Assembly (NCBI GenBank): GCA_028285545.1
Contig: JANQPA010000064.1
Location: 1 to 43,807, forward strand
Origin: Saprospiraceae bacterium
Lineage (GTDB): Bacteria > Bacteroidota > Bacteroidia > Chitinophagales > Saprospiraceae
Direction of reading: 5' to 3'
DNA: 43,807 nt
Shown here: piece by piece, positions 1 to 7,634 of the stretch
Position numbering within the stretch: the stretch's first letter is position 1
How the letters are laid out: every line of letters begins with the position of its first letter
Made by a program: the position numbers and the translations under genes
The notes under the pieces: generated by a model
Seen by the model: only the letters and a program-made list of their open reading frames with translations
What the model was told of the DNA's origin: nothing
Databases searched by the model: none

Positions 1-201
1 AATGGCATCATCTACTATAATACAAATTATTACATTCAATATGTCAAAGAACTTGAAAACTTATGGGTAATCAATACGCTTGGAAAGATTGGTAAGCCTA
101 TGCGAACCAATAGCTTACCAATCCCTACATTTCATTTCGGGCTTAGTAATCTAGGGTTAAACCAAATTTTATTTATCCATGTAACAAGGCCTTCCTACTA
201 A
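1..201 (+). CDS. Possible 3' end of a gene cut by the window edge
   Basis: Frame 1 is open from the first base to a TAA at 199-201. The first 25 codons read like ordinary protein (NGIIYYNTNYYIQ, then KELENLWVIN). From base 78 on, the frame runs through a dispersed repeat that also occurs at 41512-41618, where the reading frame is not kept because of small indels. The fragment may be the true C-terminus of an upstream gene, or open by chance. I recognise no family. Confidence 0.25.
   Translation, partial: NGIIYYNTNYYIQYVKELENLWVINTLGKIGKPMRTNSLPIPTFHFGLSNLGLNQILFIHVTRPSY
78..190. repeat. Dispersed intergenic repeat, left copy
   Basis: This stretch matches 41512-41618 at most positions, including the block from GCTTACCAATCCCTACATTT to GGGCTTAGTAATCTA with a single difference. 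It contains a perfect 11-bp inverted repeat, GATTGGTAAGC at 88-98 and GCTTACCAATC at 113-123. Both copies lie just downstream of the stop of a minus-strand gene and in the same orientation. It could be a 3' UTR element, a small non-autonomous mobile element or a transcription terminator-like structure. Confidence 0.7.
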
Positions 202-228
202 TAAAAATGGCCAAAATAAAAGGATTCA

Positions 229-1059
229 TTATTCTTTTATCAAGCCTGATAACCAATGCATACTGCATATGGTAGTCATGGGAAATGATGTTTGATGGTC
301 ACCCTCAACCACAGCATGCTGTAAGCTTAAACTCCCATCGTTTATGTTTTTAAGCATGGTAATAAATTTTTCGAAACGCGGGATATCTTCCCCTTCCAAT
401 GTGCCATATGAAACAAAAACATTTGCGTTCAGTTTTTTTCTCTCATTGGCCGTAGTAGACTCAAGTTCATAAATTTTCTGTGTGAAATCGAGATTAACGC
501 CTAAAGCCGGACTACCAAGGATGAAATTTTCAAAGGTATTGGGTTGTTTCGATAATATGTAAGCACCAACCAAAGCACCAGCGGAATATCCAAAATAGGT
601 ACGCCTGCTAGCATCCGCTCGATAGTTGTTTTCTATCATCTTAAACACATCCTTACGAATAAAATTCAGATAGCTGTCTGTCTTCCAAAACGTCATTCCT
701 TTTTGCCAGGTAATCCCAACCAAAATAACGTCTTCTATCTGATATTCAGCGGCTGCAGATAATATTTCGATATGCTGTACTGGGTGAGTAAAATAGATTA
801 CAGGATATTCTATGTCGCTGTTTTCTATATAACCTTCTGGTAGTTTTATGTAAAGCGAATCTTGTGCTTTTGTTTCAGAGTTATGGATAGGAATGACCTG
901 AGTTCTAGGTATTTTATATGCCTTTGGCTCAAGAACCTCAAGAGTTGGTAAACCATTGCCTTTTGCTTTCTGACTATAAGCATTACTAGCATTTAAAAAT
1001 AATGCGAATACAAGTATTAAAAGCAGATGGCCTATTTTGTTTTTCATAATTTTTAGCAT
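229..1059 (-). CDS. Secreted alpha/beta-hydrolase, esterase D/Fes-like
   Basis: A 276-residue protein with an N-terminal signal peptide (hydrophobic 10-24, cleavage near residue 30). The nucleophile elbow GYSAG is at 157-161 (Ser159) and a GDH near the C-terminus (His255) fits the catalytic His; acidic residues at 222-225 could supply the third member. This is the layout of the putative esterase family (PF00756) that includes enterobactin esterases and FrmB. Its substrate cannot be told; a secreted ester hydrolase is the safe reading. It is transcribed divergently from the kinase gene at 1230, sharing a 170-bp gap with a palindrome. Start may also be Met5. Confidence 0.8.
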   Translation of the reverse strand: MLKIMKNKIGHLLLILVFALFLNASNAYSQKAKGNGLPTLEVLEPKAYKIPRTQVIPIHNSETKAQDSLYIKLPEGYIENSDIEYPVIYFTHPVQHIEILSAAAEYQIEDVILVGITWQKGMTFWKTDSYLNFIRKDVFKMIENNYRADASRRTYFGYSAGALVGAYILSKQPNTFENFILGSPALGVNLDFTQKIYELESTTANERKKLNANVFVSYGTLEGEDIPRFEKFITMLKNINDGSLSLQHAVVEGDHQTSFPMTTICSMHWLSGLIKE

Positions 1060-1129
1060 TTATCAATGTTGAATAAATGTATAGTATATTTAGTGTCTAA
1101 ATCCCTTAACAGGATAAACACAACAATTA

Positions 1130-1152
1130 AATGACGAAGCCATTTCGTCATT
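1130..1152. promoter_or_regulatory. Operator-like palindrome between divergent genes
   Basis: AATGACGAA (1130-1138) and TTCGTCATT (1144-1152) form a perfect 9-bp inverted repeat with a 5-nt spacer between the esterase and kinase genes. Just downstream, at 1160-1167, TGCCTTTG is one base from the Bacteroidota -7 element TAnnTTTG, so the palindrome would sit close to a plus-strand promoter. This fits a dimeric regulator site; no regulator is identified. Confidence 0.4.
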
Positions 1153-1229
1153 GATATAATGCCTTTGTATAATAATTAAGACAATTGCTACACACAGATG
1201 GTATCTTTAATCAATTTTTAAATGAACAC

Positions 1230-2222
1230 ATGCTTAAAAAGTCATTAAAGAATACAATCCTTATAAACATAGGAGCCTTTTTATTGATACTTATACTTGA
1301 GATATTAAGTATGTGGGCGATTAAGGATAGATTTGATACTGATTATTTTTTTTTCTTGCATGGCCTTAAATATACAATGGCCATTATGGCCATCATATGG
1401 ATAAATCATTTTGTTTTCATCCCAGTTTTTTTTGATAAAAAACGCTATTTCTTATATACAATACTTCTTATTGGGAGTGTATTTATTGTGGCATATTTAA
1501 AGGGATATGGGGCGGATGGCTGGTATGGCGTTTATAAAATGATCTTTTTTCTAATTTATACTACCGGAACCGGCATGGCTGCCTTCTTTTTAAGAAGAAA
1601 TATAATATTTCGAAGAGAAAATGATGAGAAAGAAAAATTACAAAAAGAGATGGAGCTTAACTATTTAAAAGCCCAGGTAAATCCTCACTTTTTATTTAAC
1701 TCCTTAAATAGCATTTATTCACTTTCCAGAGAGCAATCACCAGAAACTCCTGATCTTGTAATGCAGCTTTCAGAATTAATGAGATATCAGTTGGAGAGTT
1801 CTAAAAAAGACAGCGTTTTACTAGAAGAAGAGCTTAAATTTATAGAAAACTATCTGTTACTGGAAGAGAAAAGATTGAGTGAACGTTGTAATGTTGAATT
1901 TTTAATGGAAGGAGATTTGTTGGACTTAAGAATTGCTCCATTATTATTAATCCCATTTGTTGAAAATGCGGTTAAACATGGTGCCCAAAGTACGAATGAA
2001 CAGAGTAAAATTGATATTTCTATCTCTATAAAAAATACCACCCTGCATTTTTGTGTCAATAATTCAAAACCTTCCATCCTTTCTGCATCGAAAAGAGAAG
2101 GTACGGGCCTCGAAAATGTAAAAAGACGCTTAAATCTATTATATCCCAATAGTCATTTATTAGATATTAATGATGAGGATAAAGTATATCGTGTAAACTT
2201 ATCTATTGATTTGATAGATTGA
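1230..2222 (+). CDS. LytS/YehU-type sensor histidine kinase, orphan
   Basis: A 330-residue membrane kinase with four predicted transmembrane helices in the first ~125 residues, a short coiled linker, then a His_kinase (PF06580) domain. The H-box NPHFLFN has the phospho-acceptor His near residue 153, followed by an N-box LIPFVENAVKHG and a G-box GTGLENVKRRL of the ATPase domain. The reading frame extends upstream to a TTG at 1185, but the first ATG at 1230 begins directly before the first helix and is preferred. No LytTR response regulator is adjacent: the next gene is convergent. It probably signals to a regulator encoded elsewhere. Confidence 0.88.
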   Translation: MLKKSLKNTILINIGAFLLILILEILSMWAIKDRFDTDYFFFLHGLKYTMAIMAIIWINHFVFIPVFFDKKRYFLYTILLIGSVFIVAYLKGYGADGWYGVYKMIFFLIYTTGTGMAAFFLRRNIIFRRENDEKEKLQKEMELNYLKAQVNPHFLFNSLNSIYSLSREQSPETPDLVMQLSELMRYQLESSKKDSVLLEEELKFIENYLLLEEKRLSERCNVEFLMEGDLLDLRIAPLLLIPFVENAVKHGAQSTNEQSKIDISISIKNTTLHFCVNNSKPSILSASKREGTGLENVKRRLNLLYPNSHLLDINDEDKVYRVNLSIDLID

Positions 2223-2321
2223 TTATTTTTTTAATGCGTTTGGTGACGGTTAGTATAAGCGTGTTGCGACTGTTTAGAGAGCATTTTCCTATATACAATG
2301 TTAGCTGCAGAATTTTCAGTT

Positions 2322-4094
2322 TCACTTTTCTTTATAGTTGGTAAGTAATTCTTCCAATCTTTTTTTTGTCGAATAGTTTCTCCTCTCAATGGCTGTTTCC
2401 CAAGCTTCAATGGCTTTGATTGTATCACCCTTTACTAAGTAGGCTTCTCCAAGGCTATCCCAGCCATTTCCATAATCAGGATAAACCTCGACATTCAACA
2501 GAAAAATCTGGATTGCTTCATCTACTTTATTTTCTCCTAGTACATTATGCCCCAAGCTATTCAACTGTTCTCTATTGAAATTATATGATGTTGGCTGCTC
2601 TTTCTTCAAACGGTAATATTCTGAAATGGCAGCTTCAATTCCTTTTTCATTAATCAACAGTTTCAAAGTAGGTGCAAATTTAGGGCGTCTGTTTTCTTCT
2701 GCTATCTTTTCAATGACAGTTCGAAGAGAATCCCCCTTCATGTACTTTCCACGGAGGATGACACCTTCAATTTCCTGGGTATGTCTAATATCATCTAGTG
2801 GGTTTCTATCCAGCAGTAAAAGACTTGCCCTTTTACCTTGCTCAACTGTACCTAATTCGCCCTCCAAATTAAAATAAACAGCAGGATTGATGGTGGCTGA
2901 TCTTAGTGCTTCCAACGGTGTGAAGCCAACTTCTTCCACGAAAATCTGTAGCTCCTCATGTAGACTAAAACCTGGATAGGTAAAAGGATTGCAGTAATCA
3001 GAACCGGCAAGAAATTGTATTTTCCTATCTCGTAATTTTCTACTGAGCTTTAACATTAGGTTGTAATAATTTTGTTCAACCTTTAAATTGATGCTATCCG
3101 TTTTACTTAGAACTGAATCAGTTGAACTCCAAAGAGCATAATCCGGGAGGTAATATCTCCTCTGGTCGTCAAGGTCGTAATTATAAGTTCTCATATATCC
3201 AAGATGGACTGTATAAGTCGGACAAACCCAGGTATTGCTATTTTCAAGTAGTTCAATTACTTCATTTTCTCTAGACTCATCATAGGTCTCGAAAACATGT
3301 TTTGCTCTTTTTATATATTCAGAATAATTAAAACGCCCTTTTCGCTCTTTATCAATTTTGGCCAATCCTAATGTATCACAACAGTATTCGAGGATGCCAT
3401 AAAAATGCTCTATACTTTTATGATTCTGTTTTAAGGCTTCAGGCAACGAAACATCAAAAGGGATATGACCGGTCAAAACAATACCTTGTTTTTTGCACTC
3501 ATCAGCTATGGCCAAATACACATCTTTTTTTAGCATGTTATAGGTTTTGATAAAGTCAGCACCATCGGCTTTGTGCTGCCTTACAAACTCTCGTCCTTCC
3601 TCTGGAGATTTTGCCACAACACAGGAACGGAGAGAGGGAGGGTCTCCGCAAATAATTGGTCCTGCACTTATGTAGTCTGGACCAATAAGGCTATCATTCT
3701 GGGTCAAACGTTTTATTTCATTGACGACATCCATGTTACCAAACATTTCTCTGACACCCGTAATCCCATTGGCCAATAATAAGGGATAGAAATCTTCATA
3801 TCCCCACCAGGTGTGAGTATGCATGTCCCAAATTCCTGGAATGATAAATTTCCCGGTGGCGTCAATTGTCTGAGCAGAAATGTAATTTTGATTGGGCCTA
3901 TGTTCAATGATTTGCGCAATGGAATCACCCACAATTACTATATCCTGATCTTTATAGGTTTCCCCTGTTTCCACATCAATGATGTTTACATTGGAAATTA
4001 CTAGATCAGCTTGAGTTGGTTTTGAGCAGCCAAAAAGCAGCAGTCCAAAACAGATATATAGAAGCCTATTCGAGTGTTTCAGTAATTTTTCCAT
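2322..4094 (-). CDS. Amidohydrolase-family lipoprotein with C-terminal TPR
   Basis: A 590-residue protein with a lipobox LLFGC (Cys23). It has the imidazolonepropionase-like amidohydrolase core: HTH metal motif at 92-94, Lys183 (FIKTYN), His210 (TGH), His230 (IEH) and Asp366 (GSD), so all expected metal ligands are present. The C-terminal ~90 residues form tetratricopeptide-like helices, probably for protein contact. Such lipoproteins hydrolyse cyclic amides or dipeptide-like substrates in the periplasm or at the outer membrane; the substrate is unknown. It is the last gene of a minus-strand run, 6 nt after the DUF6090 gene, and ends convergent to the kinase gene. Confidence 0.87.
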   Translation of the reverse strand: MEKLLKHSNRLLYICFGLLLFGCSKPTQADLVISNVNIIDVETGETYKDQDIVIVGDSIAQIIEHRPNQNYISAQTIDATGKFIIPGIWDMHTHTWWGYEDFYPLLLANGITGVREMFGNMDVVNEIKRLTQNDSLIGPDYISAGPIICGDPPSLRSCVVAKSPEEGREFVRQHKADGADFIKTYNMLKKDVYLAIADECKKQGIVLTGHIPFDVSLPEALKQNHKSIEHFYGILEYCCDTLGLAKIDKERKGRFNYSEYIKRAKHVFETYDESRENEVIELLENSNTWVCPTYTVHLGYMRTYNYDLDDQRRYYLPDYALWSSTDSVLSKTDSINLKVEQNYYNLMLKLSRKLRDRKIQFLAGSDYCNPFTYPGFSLHEELQIFVEEVGFTPLEALRSATINPAVYFNLEGELGTVEQGKRASLLLLDRNPLDDIRHTQEIEGVILRGKYMKGDSLRTVIEKIAEENRRPKFAPTLKLLINEKGIEAAISEYYRLKKEQPTSYNFNREQLNSLGHNVLGENKVDEAIQIFLLNVEVYPDYGNGWDSLGEAYLVKGDTIKAIEAWETAIERRNYSTKKRLEELLTNYKEK

Positions 4095-4100
4095 TGTAAT

Positions 4101-4838
4101 TTACTTTTTGCTTGTCTTCACTTCCGATTCAATTAAAACCAATATTTTATCTATTTGCTCCTTTAAATTTTCCAGGCCAAATAGTAGTCCTCTATTATTT
4201 CTAATTAACAATCCGATGGTATTCATAAATTCCGGGTCAGCCAACATTTCCTTTTCATTATAGGGCTTGTATGGAAAATCATAACTATTGGGGCGAATTT
4301 TAAAATGTTTTCTAATCAATGGCCTATCAAAAGAGGTTAAATTATTCTGATAATTTTCTACTAATTGATTGAGGAATACATAGTCTTTATTATACAATTC
4401 CGCAATCATTAATTGTAACTTCTCATTTCGTACTAGGTCCAGTCCTTTTGATTCTAAAATTTTATAAGGTGTCAAATTTGGACTAAAGACCCTTCCCCTG
4501 GTCAACTTAACATACTCTGATTTTATGCTGTCAGGAATAGCTAAATTTTCTTCAGAACATTTTAGAATAGTTTCTGATATCGAAATGGCTTTATTACAGG
4601 TTATCATATTGTTGGTAATGGTGTTATCTAGGTCCGAGTGGAGTGCTTCCTTAATGTTATTTAAAATATTAATCTCTGTAGCTCTATCCTTTCGACTTTC
4701 ATTCCAATTGTTAAGTTGCAAGGCCAGAAGAATACCAATGACAACTAGTAAAATTTCACCCACAGCATAAACGAGATAGGTTTTAATTTTACCTGAGTCG
4801 AGTAGCCGATGACGGATACGGCGGAAGAATTTTAACAT
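4101..4838 (-). CDS. DUF6090 membrane protein
   Basis: A 245-residue protein with a basic N-terminus (FFRRIRHRLL), one strong transmembrane helix at about 22-41 (YAVGEILLVVIGILLALQLN) followed by NNWNE, and a soluble helical remainder. This N-terminal signature is characteristic of DUF6090, a family common in Bacteroidota with unknown function. It lies 33 nt after the FrmB-like esterase gene and 6 nt before the amidohydrolase gene, so the three are probably cotranscribed. The C-terminal domain should face the periplasm or cytoplasm depending on topology; the positive N-terminus favours a periplasmic C-terminus. Confidence 0.8.
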   Translation of the reverse strand: MLKFFRRIRHRLLDSGKIKTYLVYAVGEILLVVIGILLALQLNNWNESRKDRATEINILNNIKEALHSDLDNTITNNMITCNKAISISETILKCSEENLAIPDSIKSEYVKLTRGRVFSPNLTPYKILESKGLDLVRNEKLQLMIAELYNKDYVFLNQLVENYQNNLTSFDRPLIRKHFKIRPNSYDFPYKPYNEKEMLADPEFMNTIGLLIRNNRGLLFGLENLKEQIDKILVLIESEVKTSKK

Positions 4839-4871
4839 GCTAACCAGTTTTCACACGACATTTAAGTATGC

Positions 4872-5813
4872 CTATTTATTATCTAAAATGGAATTTCTGC
4901 TATTTTGTAGCATAGGAAAAATTAACTCTAAAGCATTTTTCCAAAAAGGTACTTCATGTTCTCCAGGCATTTCAATGTAAGCAAAGTTTTTACTGTGATT
5001 TTTAATGGAATTTTTAAAGTTTCTCGCATCTGTTAAGAAATCATCTCCAAGACCACATACTATCATTACATAAGGCATTTGTTGTGGCTCAATAGTGCTT
5101 AAAAGGAAATATGGATCGTGGTCAATAGCCTGTTTTGGAAGTTTAAAGACGAGCCCTTCTGGAGTTCGTTCTTTTTGGGTGGAAAAATTCAAAACATCAA
5201 TAACTTTCTTTCCACCGCTCCAAAGCATGGGACTATTCCAATCTAAAGTATCCCTTTCAAACTCGCTCTGAATGTTTTTAGAGAAATCAATGGCTCCTGA
5301 AACAGAGAATATTGCGCCAAATAGCTCTGGATTTCTTAGTCCGACAGCTAATGCTCCGTAACCTCCCATGCTAAGGCCACCAATGGAAGTAGTTTCTTTG
5401 GTGTTGGTAATTCGATATTTTTTAGCTACATCAGGAATTAAGTCCTTAACCAGCATGTCTTCCCATTTATGCGGCTTATTATCTGTCTGTCCGGACCAGT
5501 TCACATACCAACTGTTACCACCATCGGGCAGAATGATAATGGTTTGAAAATCTGTAGCCCACTTTGGATTCAATTCAGCATAAGTGAGCCAAGATGTATA
5601 ATTACCCGTATGACCATGTAATAAATACATAGATGGATACTTCTTGGAATTATCTTCATCATAATTCTCTGGAAGGATGACCGTATATTTTAAAGTAAGT
5701 TCTACAGATGGACTGTAAAAGGAATCAATACGGATGGTTTCGGTTTGTGCAATTCCAGTTGCTGTTAAAAACAAAAAGGAAAATGCATAAAATATCTTCA
5801 GTTTATTTTTCAT
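4872..5813 (-). CDS. Secreted FrmB-like esterase
   Basis: I place the start at the ATG at 5813 (313 residues), because it is followed at once by a signal peptide (MKNKLKIFYAFSFLFLTATG, cleavage after IAQ) and lies 4 nt past the HupE stop; an upstream ATG would overlap that gene. The fold is the putative esterase family: LLHGHTG oxyanion region near 64-70, nucleophile elbow GLSMGG with Ser148, acid in GLGDD near 257, and His286 in GEHEVPF. Relatives include S-formylglutathione hydrolases and mycolyl/xylan esterases, but a secreted version is unlikely to detoxify formaldehyde. Substrate unknown. Confidence 0.85.
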   Translation of the reverse strand: MKNKLKIFYAFSFLFLTATGIAQTETIRIDSFYSPSVELTLKYTVILPENYDEDNSKKYPSMYLLHGHTGNYTSWLTYAELNPKWATDFQTIIILPDGGNSWYVNWSGQTDNKPHKWEDMLVKDLIPDVAKKYRITNTKETTSIGGLSMGGYGALAVGLRNPELFGAIFSVSGAIDFSKNIQSEFERDTLDWNSPMLWSGGKKVIDVLNFSTQKERTPEGLVFKLPKQAIDHDPYFLLSTIEPQQMPYVMIVCGLGDDFLTDARNFKNSIKNHSKNFAYIEMPGEHEVPFWKNALELIFPMLQNSRNSILDNK

Positions 5814-5817
5814 ATCA

Positions 5818-6498
5818 TCAATGCCCATAAAAGTAGCCGTATAATTGATAAGCAAACAAACCTATCCCTGCTATTACAAGATACCAATTGACTGCTTTGT
5901 AAAATGCTGGAAACTGCTTATGTTTTCGCGAAAGCGTAATTATAAAAACAATAGGAATTAATGCCAGCACCTGCCCTACTTCTACACCTAGATTAAAACA
6001 CAGAATTTTTGCTAGAATTTGTCCCTGTCCCATATCAAAAGACTGTAATCGGGTAGAAAGTCCAAAACCGTGAATCAATCCAAAAAGGCCTACCATGAGC
6101 AGTAAATTGGGCGATTTTATTTTCAAGGTTTCAAAACCACTCAAATTTTCAAACCCCTTGTACAAAACACTTAGGGCAATAACTGCATCTACTAAGTGTT
6201 CATTGGCTGTAATTCCTGCATAGGTCGCACCGATTAAGGTAATACAATGTCCTATCGTAAATATGGTGATGAACTTTAAAATGTCTGTAAAGCTTTTTAA
6301 GTAGAATATCACACCAGCCAGAAAAAGTAAATGGTCATAGCCCGTTAGCATATGCGTCGCACCAACCCGGATATAAGCCAACAAACCACCATTGCGTAAA
6401 AGCTCCTGGTCGGCACTTGTAACATCATGGGCAAATCCTAAAAGCGGAATGAATAGTAATAACAGCGTCAGCGTTTGCTTTAAATTGATATGTTTCAT
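5818..6498 (-). CDS. HupE/UreJ family metal transport membrane protein
   Basis: A 226-residue protein with a signal sequence (cleavage after GFAHD-like region near 23) and about six further transmembrane helices. Conserved polar motifs inside the membrane match the HupE/UreJ_2 family: H49 with GYDHLLFL (52-59), TIGHCITL (H84), LIHGFGLS (H143) and FNLGVEVGQ (168-176). Members are linked to nickel or cobalt uptake for hydrogenase and urease, or found with other metal genes. The ATG overlaps the stop of the DUF4198 gene by one base (TAATG), which implies translational coupling and a shared job. No hydrogenase or urease genes are seen here. Confidence 0.87.
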   Translation of the reverse strand: MKHINLKQTLTLLLLFIPLLGFAHDVTSADQELLRNGGLLAYIRVGATHMLTGYDHLLFLAGVIFYLKSFTDILKFITIFTIGHCITLIGATYAGITANEHLVDAVIALSVLYKGFENLSGFETLKIKSPNLLLMVGLFGLIHGFGLSTRLQSFDMGQGQILAKILCFNLGVEVGQVLALIPIVFIITLSRKHKQFPAFYKAVNWYLVIAGIGLFAYQLYGYFYGH

Positions 6499-7571
6499 TA
6501 ATCGTTTTTTCTAAAGAACAAGAATAACACTCCTATAATTAGAAAGCTACCTAATATAAAAATCCAGGTAGGAATTCCATCTTCATGATCATGATCATCG
6601 TGTGTATGGGTACTTGTATTGTTCGTTTGTGCACTTGCATCATGCGTATGGGTTACCTCAAAGGTCAGTGTTGCCCATTTAGATTGATGCGTTAATGTAT
6701 CACTATCCGTAACACTAACCATGTAAATGGTTCTTAAATAGTAGATACCGTCTTCTGGTAGATTTATCGAGACAATTCCCTCATCATTGGTACGTAACTG
6801 CTGACCGCTGGTATGGCTATGTCCTCCCTCTGACTCAGAATTATGAGTATGTTGTTGCCCGTTGTCATTCTGTGCAAGATCGTTATGTGAATGAGCATAA
6901 GGGTTCTTGACATAGTCAGCGTACACCAGCTGGTTTGGAAGCGGCTCACCATCTAACAACAACTCTACTTCTAATTGGTCGCCACTAAATTTTTCATAAG
7001 GATTAGCTAGTGGAATAAACTCGATCGGGTAGCCTAAGATGGTGCTCCAATCGTCAGTTTTTGTTACACCTACCTGAAAGATGGCTTTTACATGTTTTTG
7101 ATAACTCTCTACTGCATCCTGATCCAATAAGTTATTATTAGTTCGTTGTTCCAGCATATCTAAAACACCATCGTGTTCGAGATAACTATTAAAATCATCG
7201 GCGGTGAGTTCTATGTTTCTGGCTTTAGTAGAGACACCGGCTACATAAGTTCCCGCACTACCAGTAAGGAAACTTAATTGTGTTATGGTGCTGTCTTGGT
7301 CTTTCCATTGATCTGCTTGGATGGCTATTCTTTGGCCATGAGCGATAAGAGAGGCGTCCAGCATACGATCTCGCGTGATAATATTTTCGCTATTTTCAAA
7401 AGTCCCATTATACAGGCTTAAGGTCGATTGTTGATTAGGCATTAAAAAATAGTATCCCACTTTTATATACAAATCGTGACTGGAGAATAATATAATGGCT
7501 AATAGTAGGCAAATGGGTTTAAAATAATGATCTTTAAATTTCTTGGTGATTTCTCTTGTATTTAATTTCAT
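6498..7571 (-). CDS. DUF4198-like His-rich metal-binding membrane protein
   Basis: A 357-residue protein with an N-terminal hydrophobic segment (19-31), an extracytoplasmic domain resembling DUF4198 (family tied to nickel/cobalt and other metal uptake), and a C-terminal anchor at about 333-352 ending in basic residues. Two histidine-rich loops are visible: 227-253 (HSH, HTH, HSH) and 308-329 (HTH, HTHDDHDH). The second lies right before the anchor. It is the first gene of a coupled run with HupE. I infer that it collects divalent metal in the periplasm and passes it to HupE; the metal cannot be named. Confidence 0.8.
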   Translation of the reverse strand: MKLNTREITKKFKDHYFKPICLLLAIILFSSHDLYIKVGYYFLMPNQQSTLSLYNGTFENSENIITRDRMLDASLIAHGQRIAIQADQWKDQDSTITQLSFLTGSAGTYVAGVSTKARNIELTADDFNSYLEHDGVLDMLEQRTNNNLLDQDAVESYQKHVKAIFQVGVTKTDDWSTILGYPIEFIPLANPYEKFSGDQLEVELLLDGEPLPNQLVYADYVKNPYAHSHNDLAQNDNGQQHTHNSESEGGHSHTSGQQLRTNDEGIVSINLPEDGIYYLRTIYMVSVTDSDTLTHQSKWATLTFEVTHTHDASAQTNNTSTHTHDDHDHEDGIPTWIFILGSFLIIGVLFLFFRKND

Positions 7572-7634
7572 GTTTTATTGTTGATGGTTCGTTTTTTTCA
7601 TTACGATTTGAATAAACGCTTGTTTTAATGACGT

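Noticed and set aside
2231-2428. 65-codon minus-strand frame at the end of the amidohydrolase gene
   Set aside because: It mostly overlaps the amidohydrolase 3' end in another frame and has no protein-like features.
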